Shown: positions 1 through 8,173, counted from the first letter of the stretch. The stretch is DNA of 39,839 bases from Firmicutes bacterium CAG:95 (GCA_000438155.1 FR902958.1:19388-59226); one strand, 5' to 3'. A program made the numbers and translations. The notes: a model not told the origin generated them from the sequence alone.

Positions 1-1
1 A

Positions 2-202
2 GCAGGAATTGTGAAGTATGTTGAGGCAGCAGACAACTCCGGACTTTTACAGAGTGCAGGTATTGATTTTGCAACCTATGATATTAAGCAGAATGTAGAT
101 GCCTCTGCATATGGACAGGCGATTACAGAGCTTGCCCAGGCAAATCCGGATAACGCATTCTATGCATCACTTTTAGAACAGTACAATACAGATAATCAGT
201 AG
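2..202 (+). CDS. ABC transporter substrate-binding protein, C-terminal end (partial)
   Basis: The frame is open from the window edge and stops at 200-202, so only the last 66 or so residues are visible. They include a typical polar helical tail with the segment DNAFYASLLEQYNT. No diagnostic binding motif lies in this part. I call it a solute-binding protein from context: it is directly upstream of, and co-directional with, two cysteine synthases and an SsuB/SsuC-like ATPase and permease, and no other binding protein is present in the operon. A sulfonate or other organosulfur ligand is inferred from that context only. Confidence 0.55.
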   Translation, partial: AGIVKYVEAADNSGLLQSAGIDFATYDIKQNVDASAYGQAITELAQANPDNAFYASLLEQYNTDNQ

Positions 203-218
203 TCAGGGGATCAGTGGT

Positions 219-1154
219 ATGGGAAAGATATATGACAATGTGATACAGCTTATCGGCAATACACCCATTCTTCATCTTCATAAAATGGAAGAGGAAGAGG
301 GACTGGAAGCCAATATTTATGCAAAAGTAGAAGGATTCAATCCGGGTGGAAGCGTAAAAGACCGGGCGGCGCTCAATATGATTGAGGCGGCAGAGAAAGA
401 AGGAAAGCTAAAGCCGGGTGGAAGGATTGTTGAAGGAACAAGCGGAAATACGGGAATCGGAATCGCACTTGTATCCGCTGTCAAAAACTACCATGCCACA
501 ATCTGCATGCAGGAAGGAACGAGTGAGGAAAAGATCAAGATTCTGAAGGCCTATGGAGCAGAGGTGGAGCTGACACCAAAGAACGAAGGATTTGGCCGGG
601 CCGGAGGAAGAGCAAAGGAAATGGAAGAAGAGGAAGGGGCTTTTCGTCCTGCACAGGGCGAGAACCCCCATCATCCGGAAACTCATATTTTACATACCGG
701 ACCGGAAATCTGGAGAGATCTGGATGGAAAGGTAGATCTGTTCGTGGCAACGGTCGGAACCGGTGGTACAAGCGGTGGAATCGGAAGATTCTTAAAAAGC
801 CGGAATCCGGAAATCGAAATTTACGGAGTGGAACCCAAAGGATGTCCTGTTTTAAACGGAGGGCAGCCGGGTCCGCATAAGATTCAGGGAATCGGTGGTG
901 GAGCCATCTGTCCGATTACCGATCTTAATCTTTACAAAGAGATCCTGCTTTGCTCTGATGAAGATGCATACCGATACACAAGACTTTGTCCGAAAAAGGA
1001 AGGCCTGCTGATCGGAATTTCTTCGGGCGCAGCACTCTGGGCGGCAGTAGAGCTTGCCAAAAGACCGGAAAACAAGGGAAAGAACATCGTAGTGCTTTTC
1101 CCGGATAATGGAAACAAATATCTTTCAAGTGACTTATATGATGAGGAGGCATAA
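219..1154 (+). CDS. Divergent PLP-dependent cysteine synthase family protein
   Basis: This is a fold-type II PLP enzyme of the O-acetylserine sulfhydrylase/CysK family, 311 aa. The internal aldimine lysine is K47 in GGSVKDR. The substrate/PLP loop EGTSGNTGIG and the phosphate-binding GTGGTSGGIG segment are intact. It differs from the canonical CysK at 2395 in several places. The usual stretch around residues 128-148 is replaced by an acidic/Gly segment (EMEEEEGAFRPAQGENP), GAGFVP becomes GGGAICPI, and the region before the C-terminal ISSGAA motif is CPKKEGLLIG. It starts at ATG 219 after an AGGGGA-type ribosome binding site, 16 nt after the binding-protein stop, and is followed after 2 nt by the GST-like gene. 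It may use a different sulfur nucleophile or amino-acid substrate than standard CysK; that is inference. Confidence 0.85.
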   Translation: MGKIYDNVIQLIGNTPILHLHKMEEEEGLEANIYAKVEGFNPGGSVKDRAALNMIEAAEKEGKLKPGGRIVEGTSGNTGIGIALVSAVKNYHATICMQEGTSEEKIKILKAYGAEVELTPKNEGFGRAGGRAKEMEEEEGAFRPAQGENPHHPETHILHTGPEIWRDLDGKVDLFVATVGTGGTSGGIGRFLKSRNPEIEIYGVEPKGCPVLNGGQPGPHKIQGIGGGAICPITDLNLYKEILLCSDEDAYRYTRLCPKKEGLLIGISSGAALWAAVELAKRPENKGKNIVVLFPDNGNKYLSSDLYDEEA

Positions 1155-1156
1155 TC

Positions 1157-2368
1157 ATGGCAAATGCATGTGGATTATTCAGAACAGAAGAACAGGTGGT
1201 ATACACTGATGAGCTTGCAGAACAGTTTGCGAAGGAGGCGGGAGTACCGCCAAGACCACAGGAAACCAGATCCGAGATCGATGACCGGGGCGCTTTTATC
1301 CGTCAGCCGAATGCCTTTATCCAGCCATTTGGAGAAGGAGTAAATGACCTCAAGGCAGAAGCCAATCGTTATGCAATTTATTGGGCGCATGGATGCCACT
1401 GGTCAAACCGTCCCGTGATTGTACGTGATATTCTGGGACTTGCCGATGTGATCGGTGATGTGGCAACCTCCCATTCCGGTCAATCCAATATTTACGGACA
1501 TGGATTTGCAGATCAGAAGGATTTCAGGGATCCGATCTGTGGAGCACATTTCTTAAGTGAGTTTTATAAGAATGCCAATCCGGAATTTACAGGAAGAGCA
1601 ACCACCCCTACCTTTGTGGATGTCAAAGAAAAGAAGGCAGTAAATAACGACTACCACAGACTGACCAATTATATTGAGGTACAGTTCCGGGAGTTTCAGC
1701 CGGTTGATGCGCCGGATCTATATCCGGTGAAGTACCGTAAGGAGATTGATGAATTTAATGACTGGCTTTTCCCGACCGTAAATAATGGACATTACCGGAT
1801 GGCTTTCTGCCAGTCATGGGAAGCCTATGATGAGGCATATCAGGATTTCTTTGATTCCGTGGAAAAGCTGGATCAGAGACTTGCAGAGAACCGTTTCCTG
1901 TTTGGCGATTATATTACCGATTCGGATGTCCGGCTTTATGTGACACTCGTCCGTTGGGAGACAAGCTATTATCATAACATCGGACCGATGAAAAAGAGAA
2001 TCACGGAATATAAGAATCTTTGGGGATATGTGGAGGATCTGTTCAGTCTTCCGGTATTTAAGAAGTATACCTTCTTTGAATTTCCGAAGAATGACACAAA
2101 GGGAATTTTTGCCAGCTATCCGAAGCGTATCGCTTCCCAGGTTCCTTATGAGAAGCTGTGGGCAGCAGATGGATCAAGAAAAGCATTATCGAAGGATCCT
2201 GAAAATGTATTTAAGAAGCATCCTGAAGGTGAGAGCGTAGAGGATTATCAGTCCGTGATTTCCACAACAAAATGGAATTCCCAAAACTGGGCAGACCGGA
2301 ACCCGATGGAGCGTACCCTTTCCATAGATGCTTCCATCAATCCGATCGAATCAAAACTCAGAGACTAA
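1157..2368 (+). CDS. Glutathionyl-hydroquinone reductase / GST-superfamily (ECM4/YqjG-like) protein
   Basis: A 403-aa protein with an N-terminal thioredoxin-like GST domain and an all-alpha C-terminal domain. The N-terminal catalytic motif is G-C80-H-W-S where family members typically have CPWA, so the reactive cysteine is retained while the next residue is changed. A TTP motif (cis-Pro position) precedes VNNDYHRL. The C-terminal region RFLFGDYITDSDVRLY followed by TLVRW matches the ECM4/YqjG pattern. Known family members reduce glutathionyl-hydroquinones by attack of the Cys on a thioether. Here the gene lies between two cysteine synthases in an ABC-importer operon, with a GAGGAGG ribosome binding site overlapping the end of the upstream gene. 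I infer a thiol-dependent C-S or S-S cleaving step that frees sulfur for the CysK partners. The substrate is unknown. Confidence 0.8.
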   Translation: MANACGLFRTEEQVVYTDELAEQFAKEAGVPPRPQETRSEIDDRGAFIRQPNAFIQPFGEGVNDLKAEANRYAIYWAHGCHWSNRPVIVRDILGLADVIGDVATSHSGQSNIYGHGFADQKDFRDPICGAHFLSEFYKNANPEFTGRATTPTFVDVKEKKAVNNDYHRLTNYIEVQFREFQPVDAPDLYPVKYRKEIDEFNDWLFPTVNNGHYRMAFCQSWEAYDEAYQDFFDSVEKLDQRLAENRFLFGDYITDSDVRLYVTLVRWETSYYHNIGPMKKRITEYKNLWGYVEDLFSLPVFKKYTFFEFPKNDTKGIFASYPKRIASQVPYEKLWAADGSRKALSKDPENVFKKHPEGESVEDYQSVISTTKWNSQNWADRNPMERTLSIDASINPIESKLRD

Positions 2369-2394
2369 TAAAAACGGAAAAAGAGGAACAGGCT

Positions 2395-3321
2395 ATGAAG
2401 GTATTTGAACAGGCTTCCGATTTAATCGGCAATACACCGCTTGTGCGGCTGAATGGATATCAGAAGGAAAAGAAACTGGACGCAGAGCTTTTGGCAAAGC
2501 TTGAATATTTTAATCCGGCGGGCAGCGTGAAGGACCGGGTAGCGCTTTACATGCTGCTGGATGCACAGGAAAAAGGACTTTTGAAAAGAGATTCCGTCAT
2601 TATTGAACCGACCAGTGGCAATACCGGAATCGGACTTGCCGCAGTAGCCGCAGAAAAGGGAATCCGGACGATCATTGTGATGCCGGATACCATGAGCATT
2701 GAGCGGAGAAACATTCTGAAGGCATACGGAGCAGAGCTTGTTCTGACCGATGGAAAGCTTGGAATGAAGGGAGCCATTGCAAAGGCCAACGAGCTTGCAG
2801 AGGAAATTCCCCATAGCTTTATTCCGGGGCAGTTCACCAATGATGCCAACCCTCTTGCACACTATAAAACAACCGGCCCGGAAATCTGGAAGGATACCGA
2901 CGGGGATGTGGATATCCTGGTTGCCGGTGTCGGAACCGGTGGAACACTTTCCGGTGCAGGGCGTTATCTGAAGGAACAAAACCCTGATATTCAGGTGGTT
3001 GCCGTCGAGCCGAAGGATTCGCCGGTGTTGTCCGAAGGGAGAACCGGATCACATAAGCTACAGGGAATCGGAGCCGGATTTGTGCCGCGGACACTGGATA
3101 TTGATATTTATGATGAAGTCATTCCGGTTACCACACAGCAGGCTTATGATGCGGCCCGTCTTCTTGCGAAAGAAGATGCGATTCTTGCAGGAATTTCATC
3201 GGGTGCAGCGCTCTATGCAGCAGAAGTTTTGGCAAAGCGACCGGAAAACAGAGGAAAGCGGATTGTGATTATTATACCGGACAGCGGAGAGAAATACTTA
3301 TCAGAACCGGTTTATGGATAG
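2395..3321 (+). CDS. cysK: Cysteine synthase A (O-acetylserine sulfhydrylase)
   Basis: A canonical 308-aa OASS. IGNTPLVRLN lies at the N-terminus, the PLP lysine is K46 in AGSVKDR, the asparagine loop is PTSGNTGIGL, the phosphate cradle is GVGTGGTLSGAGRY, and GISSGAALYA precedes the C-terminal IIPDSGEKYLS. It catalyses O-acetylserine plus sulfide to cysteine plus acetate. I chose ATG 2395 because AAGAGG lies about 9 nt upstream and the protein then begins exactly at the family N-terminus; the frame stays open upstream to 2272 inside the GST-like gene, but that extension does not resemble the family. It is the second CysK paralogue of the operon and much closer to the textbook sequence than the first. 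Confidence 0.93.
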   Translation: MKVFEQASDLIGNTPLVRLNGYQKEKKLDAELLAKLEYFNPAGSVKDRVALYMLLDAQEKGLLKRDSVIIEPTSGNTGIGLAAVAAEKGIRTIIVMPDTMSIERRNILKAYGAELVLTDGKLGMKGAIAKANELAEEIPHSFIPGQFTNDANPLAHYKTTGPEIWKDTDGDVDILVAGVGTGGTLSGAGRYLKEQNPDIQVVAVEPKDSPVLSEGRTGSHKLQGIGAGFVPRTLDIDIYDEVIPVTTQQAYDAARLLAKEDAILAGISSGAALYAAEVLAKRPENRGKRIVIIIPDSGEKYLSEPVYG

Positions 3322-3377
3322 TTACGATTTGTAATTAGAATGAAGACAAAATGAGCAGGATAAAGGAGTTCAGGAAA

Positions 3378-4199
3378 ATGAGCATACAGGAAGAAACCGT
3401 ACATACTCAGAACAAAATAGAGGTGAAGGATGTCTGCTTCGATTATGTGGATAAGAAGAGCTCCTTTGCAGCTCTCGATCATATCAATCTTTCAATCAAA
3501 GAGGGCGAATTCATCTGTATCTTAGGCTCCTCAGGATGTGGCAAGTCCACTCTTTTAGGACTCCTGAACGGTTTGAATAAGGCAAAGTCCGGTGAGATTC
3601 TGTTGGATGGAAAGCCGATTGCGGGCCCTGGACCGGATCGTGCGGTTGTTTTCCAGCAGTATTCGCTTTTTCCGTGGTTGACCGCAAAGGGAAATATCCT
3701 GTTTGGCATTAAGCAGAGTGGAAAGAAGTATTCGAAGAAGGAACGGGAAGAGAGAGCCGAAGAATATCTTCGCAGTGTAGGACTTGCAGCGGCCAGGGAT
3801 AAATATCCGAGCCAGTTAAGCGGTGGAATGACGCAGAGAGTTGCAGTTGCGCGTGCACTGGCACTTGAATCCGACGTGCTGCTCTTAGATGAACCCTTTG
3901 GTGCGATTGATCCGAAGCTTCGTTTAGAGCTACAGGAGCTGGTATCTTCTCTTTGCACAACACATAAGAAAACAGTGGTTTTTGTGACACATGATATTGA
4001 TGAGGCCATTCTGCTTGCAGACCGGATCGTGGTAATGGAACCGGGAAAAATCCGCAGCATTCTTCAGGTAGAGCTTCCTCATCCGAGAAAACGTGATGAC
4101 CTGATTGGAACGCAGGGCTATGAAAAGCTTCACCGGAAGCTGATTGCCAGCTTTTACGAGCAGGTACAGGACAATATTGATGCGGGGGTAGCATTATGA
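3378..4199 (+). CDS. ABC transporter ATP-binding protein, SsuB/TauB-like
   Basis: A 273-aa nucleotide-binding subunit. Walker A is GSSGCGKST (residues 50-58), the Q-loop is VVFQQYSLFPW, the signature is LSGGMTQR, Walker B is VLLLDEP, and the H-loop is VFVTHDIDEA. The FPW Q-loop and overall pattern fit the nitrate/sulfonate/taurine importer family (SsuB, TauB, NrtD). Two starts are possible. I prefer ATG 3378 because AAAGGAG is placed 9 nt before it, whereas ATG 3351 has no clear ribosome binding site. It overlaps the permease start by 4 nt (ATGA), a sign of translational coupling. It powers uptake for the binding protein at the operon start. Confidence 0.9.
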   Translation: MSIQEETVHTQNKIEVKDVCFDYVDKKSSFAALDHINLSIKEGEFICILGSSGCGKSTLLGLLNGLNKAKSGEILLDGKPIAGPGPDRAVVFQQYSLFPWLTAKGNILFGIKQSGKKYSKKEREERAEEYLRSVGLAAARDKYPSQLSGGMTQRVAVARALALESDVLLLDEPFGAIDPKLRLELQELVSSLCTTHKKTVVFVTHDIDEAILLADRIVVMEPGKIRSILQVELPHPRKRDDLIGTQGYEKLHRKLIASFYEQVQDNIDAGVAL

Positions 4200-5131
4200 A
4201 AAAATTATTACTGCCAAAGAGCTATTATCTGGAATTTGCAGCTGCAACGCTGCTTTATATTGTGAATGTACTGCTCACCCTGTTTTTCCCTTATTTTACC
4301 GCACATAAAGCATATTATGACAGTACAGCATATATTACCGTATTGACTACGGCTTACCTTATTTATGTGATTCGTATTCATCTGACCGCGAAAAAAAGCG
4401 CATCGGATATTGCCGTTGTATTATTTACTTTTTTTATCCTTTGGGAGCTTTCCTATAAGCTGGGACTCATACATAATGATCTGCTGATTCCTTCGCCAGA
4501 GGGTCTGTTCCATGTATTCGTGGAAAAGCCTGCGGAAATCGGTGCGGACGTACTTGGTTCCCTGCAGCTTCTGTTCTGGGGCTTCCTTCTGGCAGTCGTA
4601 TCCGGCACAATTTTAGGACTTCTTGCAGGCTGGATTCCGAGAGTAAGAGAAGTGCTGCTTCCCTTATCCAATGTGATTACACTGATTCCGCCGTTAATGT
4701 TTTCAGCGTATCTGATTATGATTTTTTCCACCTTCCGTCAGGCCGCGATTGCCGTAATCTTCTTTGCCGTGTTCTGGCCGACCTTTCAGGGAATGGTGGC
4801 AAGAGTGGCACAGATTGACAAGGCTGTCATTGAAGCAGCCAGAACCATGGGAGTTGGAACGGCAGGTATGCTGGTTAAGGTGATTTTCCCATACTGCCTT
4901 CCGGGAATTATCAAGAGTATTTCGAAGAGCCTGCGAGGCGCCTTCATGTGCTTGTCCGGTGCAGAAATGCTGGGAATTAACCTTGGTATCGGATATTTTA
5001 TTGAGAAATACAAAAGCTTTGCAGATTACCGGTGTGTGCTTGCCGGTATTGTGACGGTTGGTGTTATTACGACAATTATCGATCTGGCGGTCAATAAAGT
5101 GGAATCAACCGTGATCCGGTGGGAGGGCTAG
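4196..5131 (+). CDS. ABC transporter permease, SsuC/TauC-like, with N-terminal membrane extension
   Basis: An inner-membrane permease of 311 aa. The family core starts at about residue 100 and includes SLQLLFWGFLLAVVSGTILG and the EAA loop, seen as EAARTMGVGTAGMLVKVIFP. Typical SsuC proteins are near 260 aa. The additional roughly 90 residues at the N-terminus are hydrophobic and predict two or three additional membrane segments (LYIVNVLLTLFFPYF, YITVLTTAYLIYVI, IAVVLFTFFILWEL). The start overlaps the ATPase stop (ATGA). It is the only permease visible, so it probably acts as a homodimer. Ligand identity cannot be read from the sequence. Confidence 0.88.
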   Translation: MKKLLLPKSYYLEFAAATLLYIVNVLLTLFFPYFTAHKAYYDSTAYITVLTTAYLIYVIRIHLTAKKSASDIAVVLFTFFILWELSYKLGLIHNDLLIPSPEGLFHVFVEKPAEIGADVLGSLQLLFWGFLLAVVSGTILGLLAGWIPRVREVLLPLSNVITLIPPLMFSAYLIMIFSTFRQAAIAVIFFAVFWPTFQGMVARVAQIDKAVIEAARTMGVGTAGMLVKVIFPYCLPGIIKSISKSLRGAFMCLSGAEMLGINLGIGYFIEKYKSFADYRCVLAGIVTVGVITTIIDLAVNKVESTVIRWEG

Positions 5132-5611
5132 ATGAAAACGATCAGAGTAAAGGAAGAATGGCAGCGGGCAGGTGTTTATTATGTCCGGACGCAGGCTATG
5201 GTGTTAGGCTTTGATTTAAGCCTGGAAGGAGAATTTGCCGACGATACGCCGGACGGGAAATATATTCTGGTGACAGATGATCACGGGAAGCCGTTGAGTA
5301 CGAACCGGATTCATCTGCTTCCGGAAAGAAATCTTGCGAAGATTGAACGGGTGGCGACCATCTCCACAGCAAGGGGACTTGGTGCCGGGGCAGCGGGAAT
5401 CCTTGCAGCCGAAGACTGGATCCGGGAGCTTGGGTATTCCCATATCGTGATTACCAGCCGCAAAGAGGCAGAAGGATTCTATCACAAGCTCGGGTATATC
5501 ACCAGAGAAGACATGAATCCCGATACGTTGGAATTAAAAAAGCCGTCAGATCCGGTAAGAGAAGTACGGGATCCGCGATTTGTCTGTGTTTACATGGAAA
5601 AGCAGCTGTAG
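5132..5611 (+). CDS. GNAT family N-acetyltransferase
   Basis: A 159-aa GNAT-fold acetyltransferase. The acetyl-CoA pyrophosphate loop is RGLGAGAAG (motif A, R/Q-x-x-G-x-G/A), followed by the helix AEDWIRELGY, then AEGFYHKLGY typical of motif B. The ATG directly follows the permease stop codon with no gap (TAG-ATG), so it is very likely part of the same operon and translationally coupled. A role in N-acetylating an imported amino thiol or its breakdown product is possible, since GNATs occur in other organosulfur salvage operons, but the substrate is not evident. It converges on the HAD gene, with only 4 nt between the stops. Confidence 0.85.
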   Translation: MKTIRVKEEWQRAGVYYVRTQAMVLGFDLSLEGEFADDTPDGKYILVTDDHGKPLSTNRIHLLPERNLAKIERVATISTARGLGAGAAGILAAEDWIRELGYSHIVITSRKEAEGFYHKLGYITREDMNPDTLELKKPSDPVREVRDPRFVCVYMEKQL

Positions 5612-5615
5612 TGGC

Positions 5616-6410
5616 TTACAGAAACCGCTTCAATACCTGCAGGACACCATTTTCCCAGTAGGGAGGGCAGATTTCTCTGGCGGCATTACGGACTTCCTCG
5701 CGGCTGTTGGAAACAGCAAAGCTAAGTCCTGCGTTTTCCAGCATCTCCATATCGTTCAGATTATCTCCGAACGTACAGGTTTCTTCCGGGAGAATACCCA
5801 GATAGTTCTGCAAATAAGACAGAGCAGTCCATTTGCTGACACCAAGTGGATTGCAGTCTATCCATTCCCTTCCGGAGCAGGCAAGAAGGGATTGATCCTT
5901 CCATGTCGGCGTGAAAACAGGAGCACACTTTTCCTCACAGGCAGAGGGGTGATAAACGGTAAATTTGATCACATCTGCCGGAGAGCAGGCGATCAGATCC
6001 TTAACCGCACAGATATCATAACCATAGGAATCTCTCAGCCAGCGGAACATCTGGCTGTTTTCATTTTCGGCATAACCCATATCCGGTGTGGAGATATAGC
6101 TGTCACAGTCCGGCAGATTTTCATGAACCATCCGGCACATTCCCTTCCAGACCTCCTCCGGCATCGTAGAAACCTGCAGGATTTCGTTCGGAGTTCTGAC
6201 AACAGTTCCCCCATCTGTAATATAGAGCAGTTCATCCCGGATCGGGGAAAACAGCTTCTTCTCACTGACAAACTGACGCCCGGAGCAGACAACGACATGG
6301 ATGCCTTTCCGGATTAATTTATCAATGACAGTCATATATTCTGCATCAATCTGCAGGGTACCATCTTTCACAAGAGTACCATCAATATCAGTGGCAATTA
6401 ATTTAATCAT
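5616..6410 (-). CDS. Cof-type HAD-superfamily hydrolase
   Basis: A 264-aa cytosolic phosphatase of the HAD-IIB (Cof) type. Motif I is ATDIDGTLV near the N-terminus, motif II is VVVCSGRQ, motif III is a lysine in GVSKWTAL, and motif IV is TFGDNLNDMEML. The cap domain lies between motifs II and III. Members dephosphorylate sugar phosphates, pyridoxal phosphate or flavin nucleotides; the substrate here is unknown. I start it at 6410 because the minus strand has AGAGGA placed just upstream and motif I then sits at the normal distance from the N-terminus; an upstream in-frame ATG at 6470 adds 20 residues without family similarity. Confidence 0.9.
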   Translation of the reverse strand: MIKLIATDIDGTLVKDGTLQIDAEYMTVIDKLIRKGIHVVVCSGRQFVSEKKLFSPIRDELLYITDGGTVVRTPNEILQVSTMPEEVWKGMCRMVHENLPDCDSYISTPDMGYAENENSQMFRWLRDSYGYDICAVKDLIACSPADVIKFTVYHPSACEEKCAPVFTPTWKDQSLLACSGREWIDCNPLGVSKWTALSYLQNYLGILPEETCTFGDNLNDMEMLENAGLSFAVSNSREEVRNAAREICPPYWENGVLQVLKRFL

Positions 6411-6543
6411 AATATTTCCTCTACAGTTCTTAACTATTGAGATTATAGTTAAGATTTTTAAAAATGGCAACTACATCACAACGTAAATTTATGAAAAAAC
6501 CTTGTCCTCAAAAAGACTTCCTGTATTGTAATTCGTATTGCGA

Positions 6544-6571
6544 TTGTTTTATTATTAGATTAATCTAATAT
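6544..6571 (+). promoter_or_regulatory. Candidate promoter of the nitroreductase gene
   Basis: A TTGTTT -35-like box (6544-6549) and a TAATAT -10-like box (6566-6571) are separated by 16 nt. They lie about 70 nt upstream of the nitroreductase ATG. The -10 box overlaps the palindrome at 6553-6570. Confidence 0.4.
6553..6570. promoter_or_regulatory. Perfect 18-bp palindrome, candidate operator
   Basis: TATTAGATTAATCTAATA is identical to its own reverse complement. It covers the spacer and -10 part of the candidate promoter of the nitroreductase/birA pair, the position expected for a dimeric repressor site. The regulator is not in this window. Confidence 0.5.
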
Positions 6572-6641
6572 CTGTAATCATTCTGAATAATTATGGGTAT
6601 TTATTTCAAAAAAGACAGTTGTCCGAAATGAGGTAGCTATT

Positions 6642-7148
6642 ATGGAAGTAAGAGAAGCTTTACAGAAAAGAAGAAGTATCCGCAAATATACCGAAGATGC
6701 GGTTTCGAAAGAACAGCTTGATGAGCTTTTGCATGCAGCAATGTCCGGGCCGAGTGCCTGCAACAGAACACCATGGGATTTTTATGTGGTGACGGATCCG
6801 GAAGTGTTGAAGAAGCTTCGTGAAGCTGCGAAGTTTTCGAAGATTACAGCCCCCGCTGCCATTGTGGTATGTGGAAATTTGTCAAAGGCACTTCCGATGC
6901 AGTACGCTTCCTACTGGATTCAGGACTGCAGTGCCGCAACAGAAAATATTCTGCTTGCAGCGACAGAACTGGGACTTGGTTCGCTGTGGTGCGGCGTTCA
7001 TCCACAGAAGCATGCTGAGAAGAGAATAGCGGATATTCTGGGACTTACGAATAAACAGATTCCGTTAAATATTGTTTATATCGGTCATCCGGCGGAGGAA
7101 CCGGAGCCTCGTGACCAGTATAAAGAGGAGAATGTTCATTGGATATAA
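6642..7148 (+). CDS. Nitroreductase family protein (FMN-dependent)
   Basis: A 168-aa NAD(P)H:FMN oxidoreductase of the nitroreductase superfamily. The N-terminal RRSIRKY phosphate-binding motif, SGPSACNRTPWDFYVV, and the C-terminal GLGSLWCGVHP are all family signatures. Length is normal for the short group. It reduces quinones or nitro-compounds, or acts in flavin chemistry; the physiological substrate is unknown. ATG 6642 follows GAGGTAGCT. It overlaps the possible birA ATG at 7139, so the two are probably co-transcribed. Confidence 0.9.
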   Translation: MEVREALQKRRSIRKYTEDAVSKEQLDELLHAAMSGPSACNRTPWDFYVVTDPEVLKKLREAAKFSKITAPAAIVVCGNLSKALPMQYASYWIQDCSAATENILLAATELGLGSLWCGVHPQKHAEKRIADILGLTNKQIPLNIVYIGHPAEEPEPRDQYKEENVHWI

Positions 7149-8146
7149 GGAAAGGGGTTGCGCAATTGAGCACGAAGGAAAATATTCTTGCACTGTTTGA
7201 GGCAAATAAAGGCATTTATTTTTCGGGGGAAGAGATTGCAGCACAGTTGTCGGTGTCCCGTGCGGCAGTATGGAAAGCGGTCAATGCACTGCGCAGTGAT
7301 GGATACGTGATTGATGCTGTGCCGAACAAAGGATACCGGCTTTCAATGAATACGGATATTCTTTCAGTACAGGGAATTGAGAAATATCTGGATCCGCAGA
7401 ACCGGCAGCTTACCATTCAGGTTCTTCCGGAAGTCAGTTCCACGAATACCATGCTCAGGGAGAAGGCAAATGAAGAAACACCGGAAGGTTATGTGATTAT
7501 TGCAAACGGGCAGACCGAAGGAAGAGGAAGACGTGGACGAAGCTTTTATTCTCCCGTGGATACCGGGATTTATTTAAGTATTTTGCTCCGTCCGAAGGAA
7601 ATTGCAACGAATGAACTGACAAATCTTACTTCCATGGCAGCTGTGGCAGCATGTGAAACGATAGAAGAGGTTTCCGGTCAGACACCCGGAATCAAATGGG
7701 TGAATGACATTTATATTGACGGCAGGAAGGTCAGTGGGATTCTGACTGAGGCTTCCATCAGTATGGAAAACGGAAGCGTGGAATATGTGGTGGTCGGCAT
7801 CGGATTTAATGTCTATCTTCCTGAGGATGGATTTTCCGGTGAAATTAAAGATATTGCCGGAGCCATCTTTGACCGGAAGAAGGATGATGGAAAAAACCTT
7901 CTTGTGGCAGGGGTTTTAAATCATTTTATGAATTATTATGCGGAGTTTGACAAAAAGGATTATGTGAAGAAGTATCAGGAACGAAGCCTTGTTGTGGGAA
8001 AGGAAATCACAGTGCTTGCTCCGTCCGGAAGCCGGAGGGCACTTGCGTTAGAGGTGGATGATACCTGTGCGCTCATTGTGCAGTATGAGGACGGCAGCAC
8101 AGAACGGCTGAATTCCGGGGAAATCAGTATCAGGGGAAAGCTATAA
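7139..8146 (+). CDS. birA: Bifunctional biotin--[acetyl-CoA-carboxylase] ligase / biotin operon repressor
   Basis: An N-terminal winged helix-turn-helix (GEEIAAQLSVSRAAVWKAV) is followed by the catalytic domain with the biotin/adenylate loop GRGRRGRSFYSP and the KWVNDIYI segment, and a small SH3-like C-terminal domain. It forms biotinyl-5'-AMP, transfers biotin to carrier proteins, and can repress biotin genes. Two starts compete. ATG 7139 overlaps the nitroreductase by 10 nt and has AGAGGAG upstream. TTG 7166 has AAGGAAAGGGG upstream and would give the usual short N-terminus (MSTKENIL). The sequence does not decide between them. Confidence 0.92.
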   Translation: MDIRKGVAQLSTKENILALFEANKGIYFSGEEIAAQLSVSRAAVWKAVNALRSDGYVIDAVPNKGYRLSMNTDILSVQGIEKYLDPQNRQLTIQVLPEVSSTNTMLREKANEETPEGYVIIANGQTEGRGRRGRSFYSPVDTGIYLSILLRPKEIATNELTNLTSMAAVAACETIEEVSGQTPGIKWVNDIYIDGRKVSGILTEASISMENGSVEYVVVGIGFNVYLPEDGFSGEIKDIAGAIFDRKKDDGKNLLVAGVLNHFMNYYAEFDKKDYVKKYQERSLVVGKEITVLAPSGSRRALALEVDDTCALIVQYEDGSTERLNSGEISIRGKL

Positions 8147-8173
8147 AAATTAAAATATTTAATTAATTTTTAG

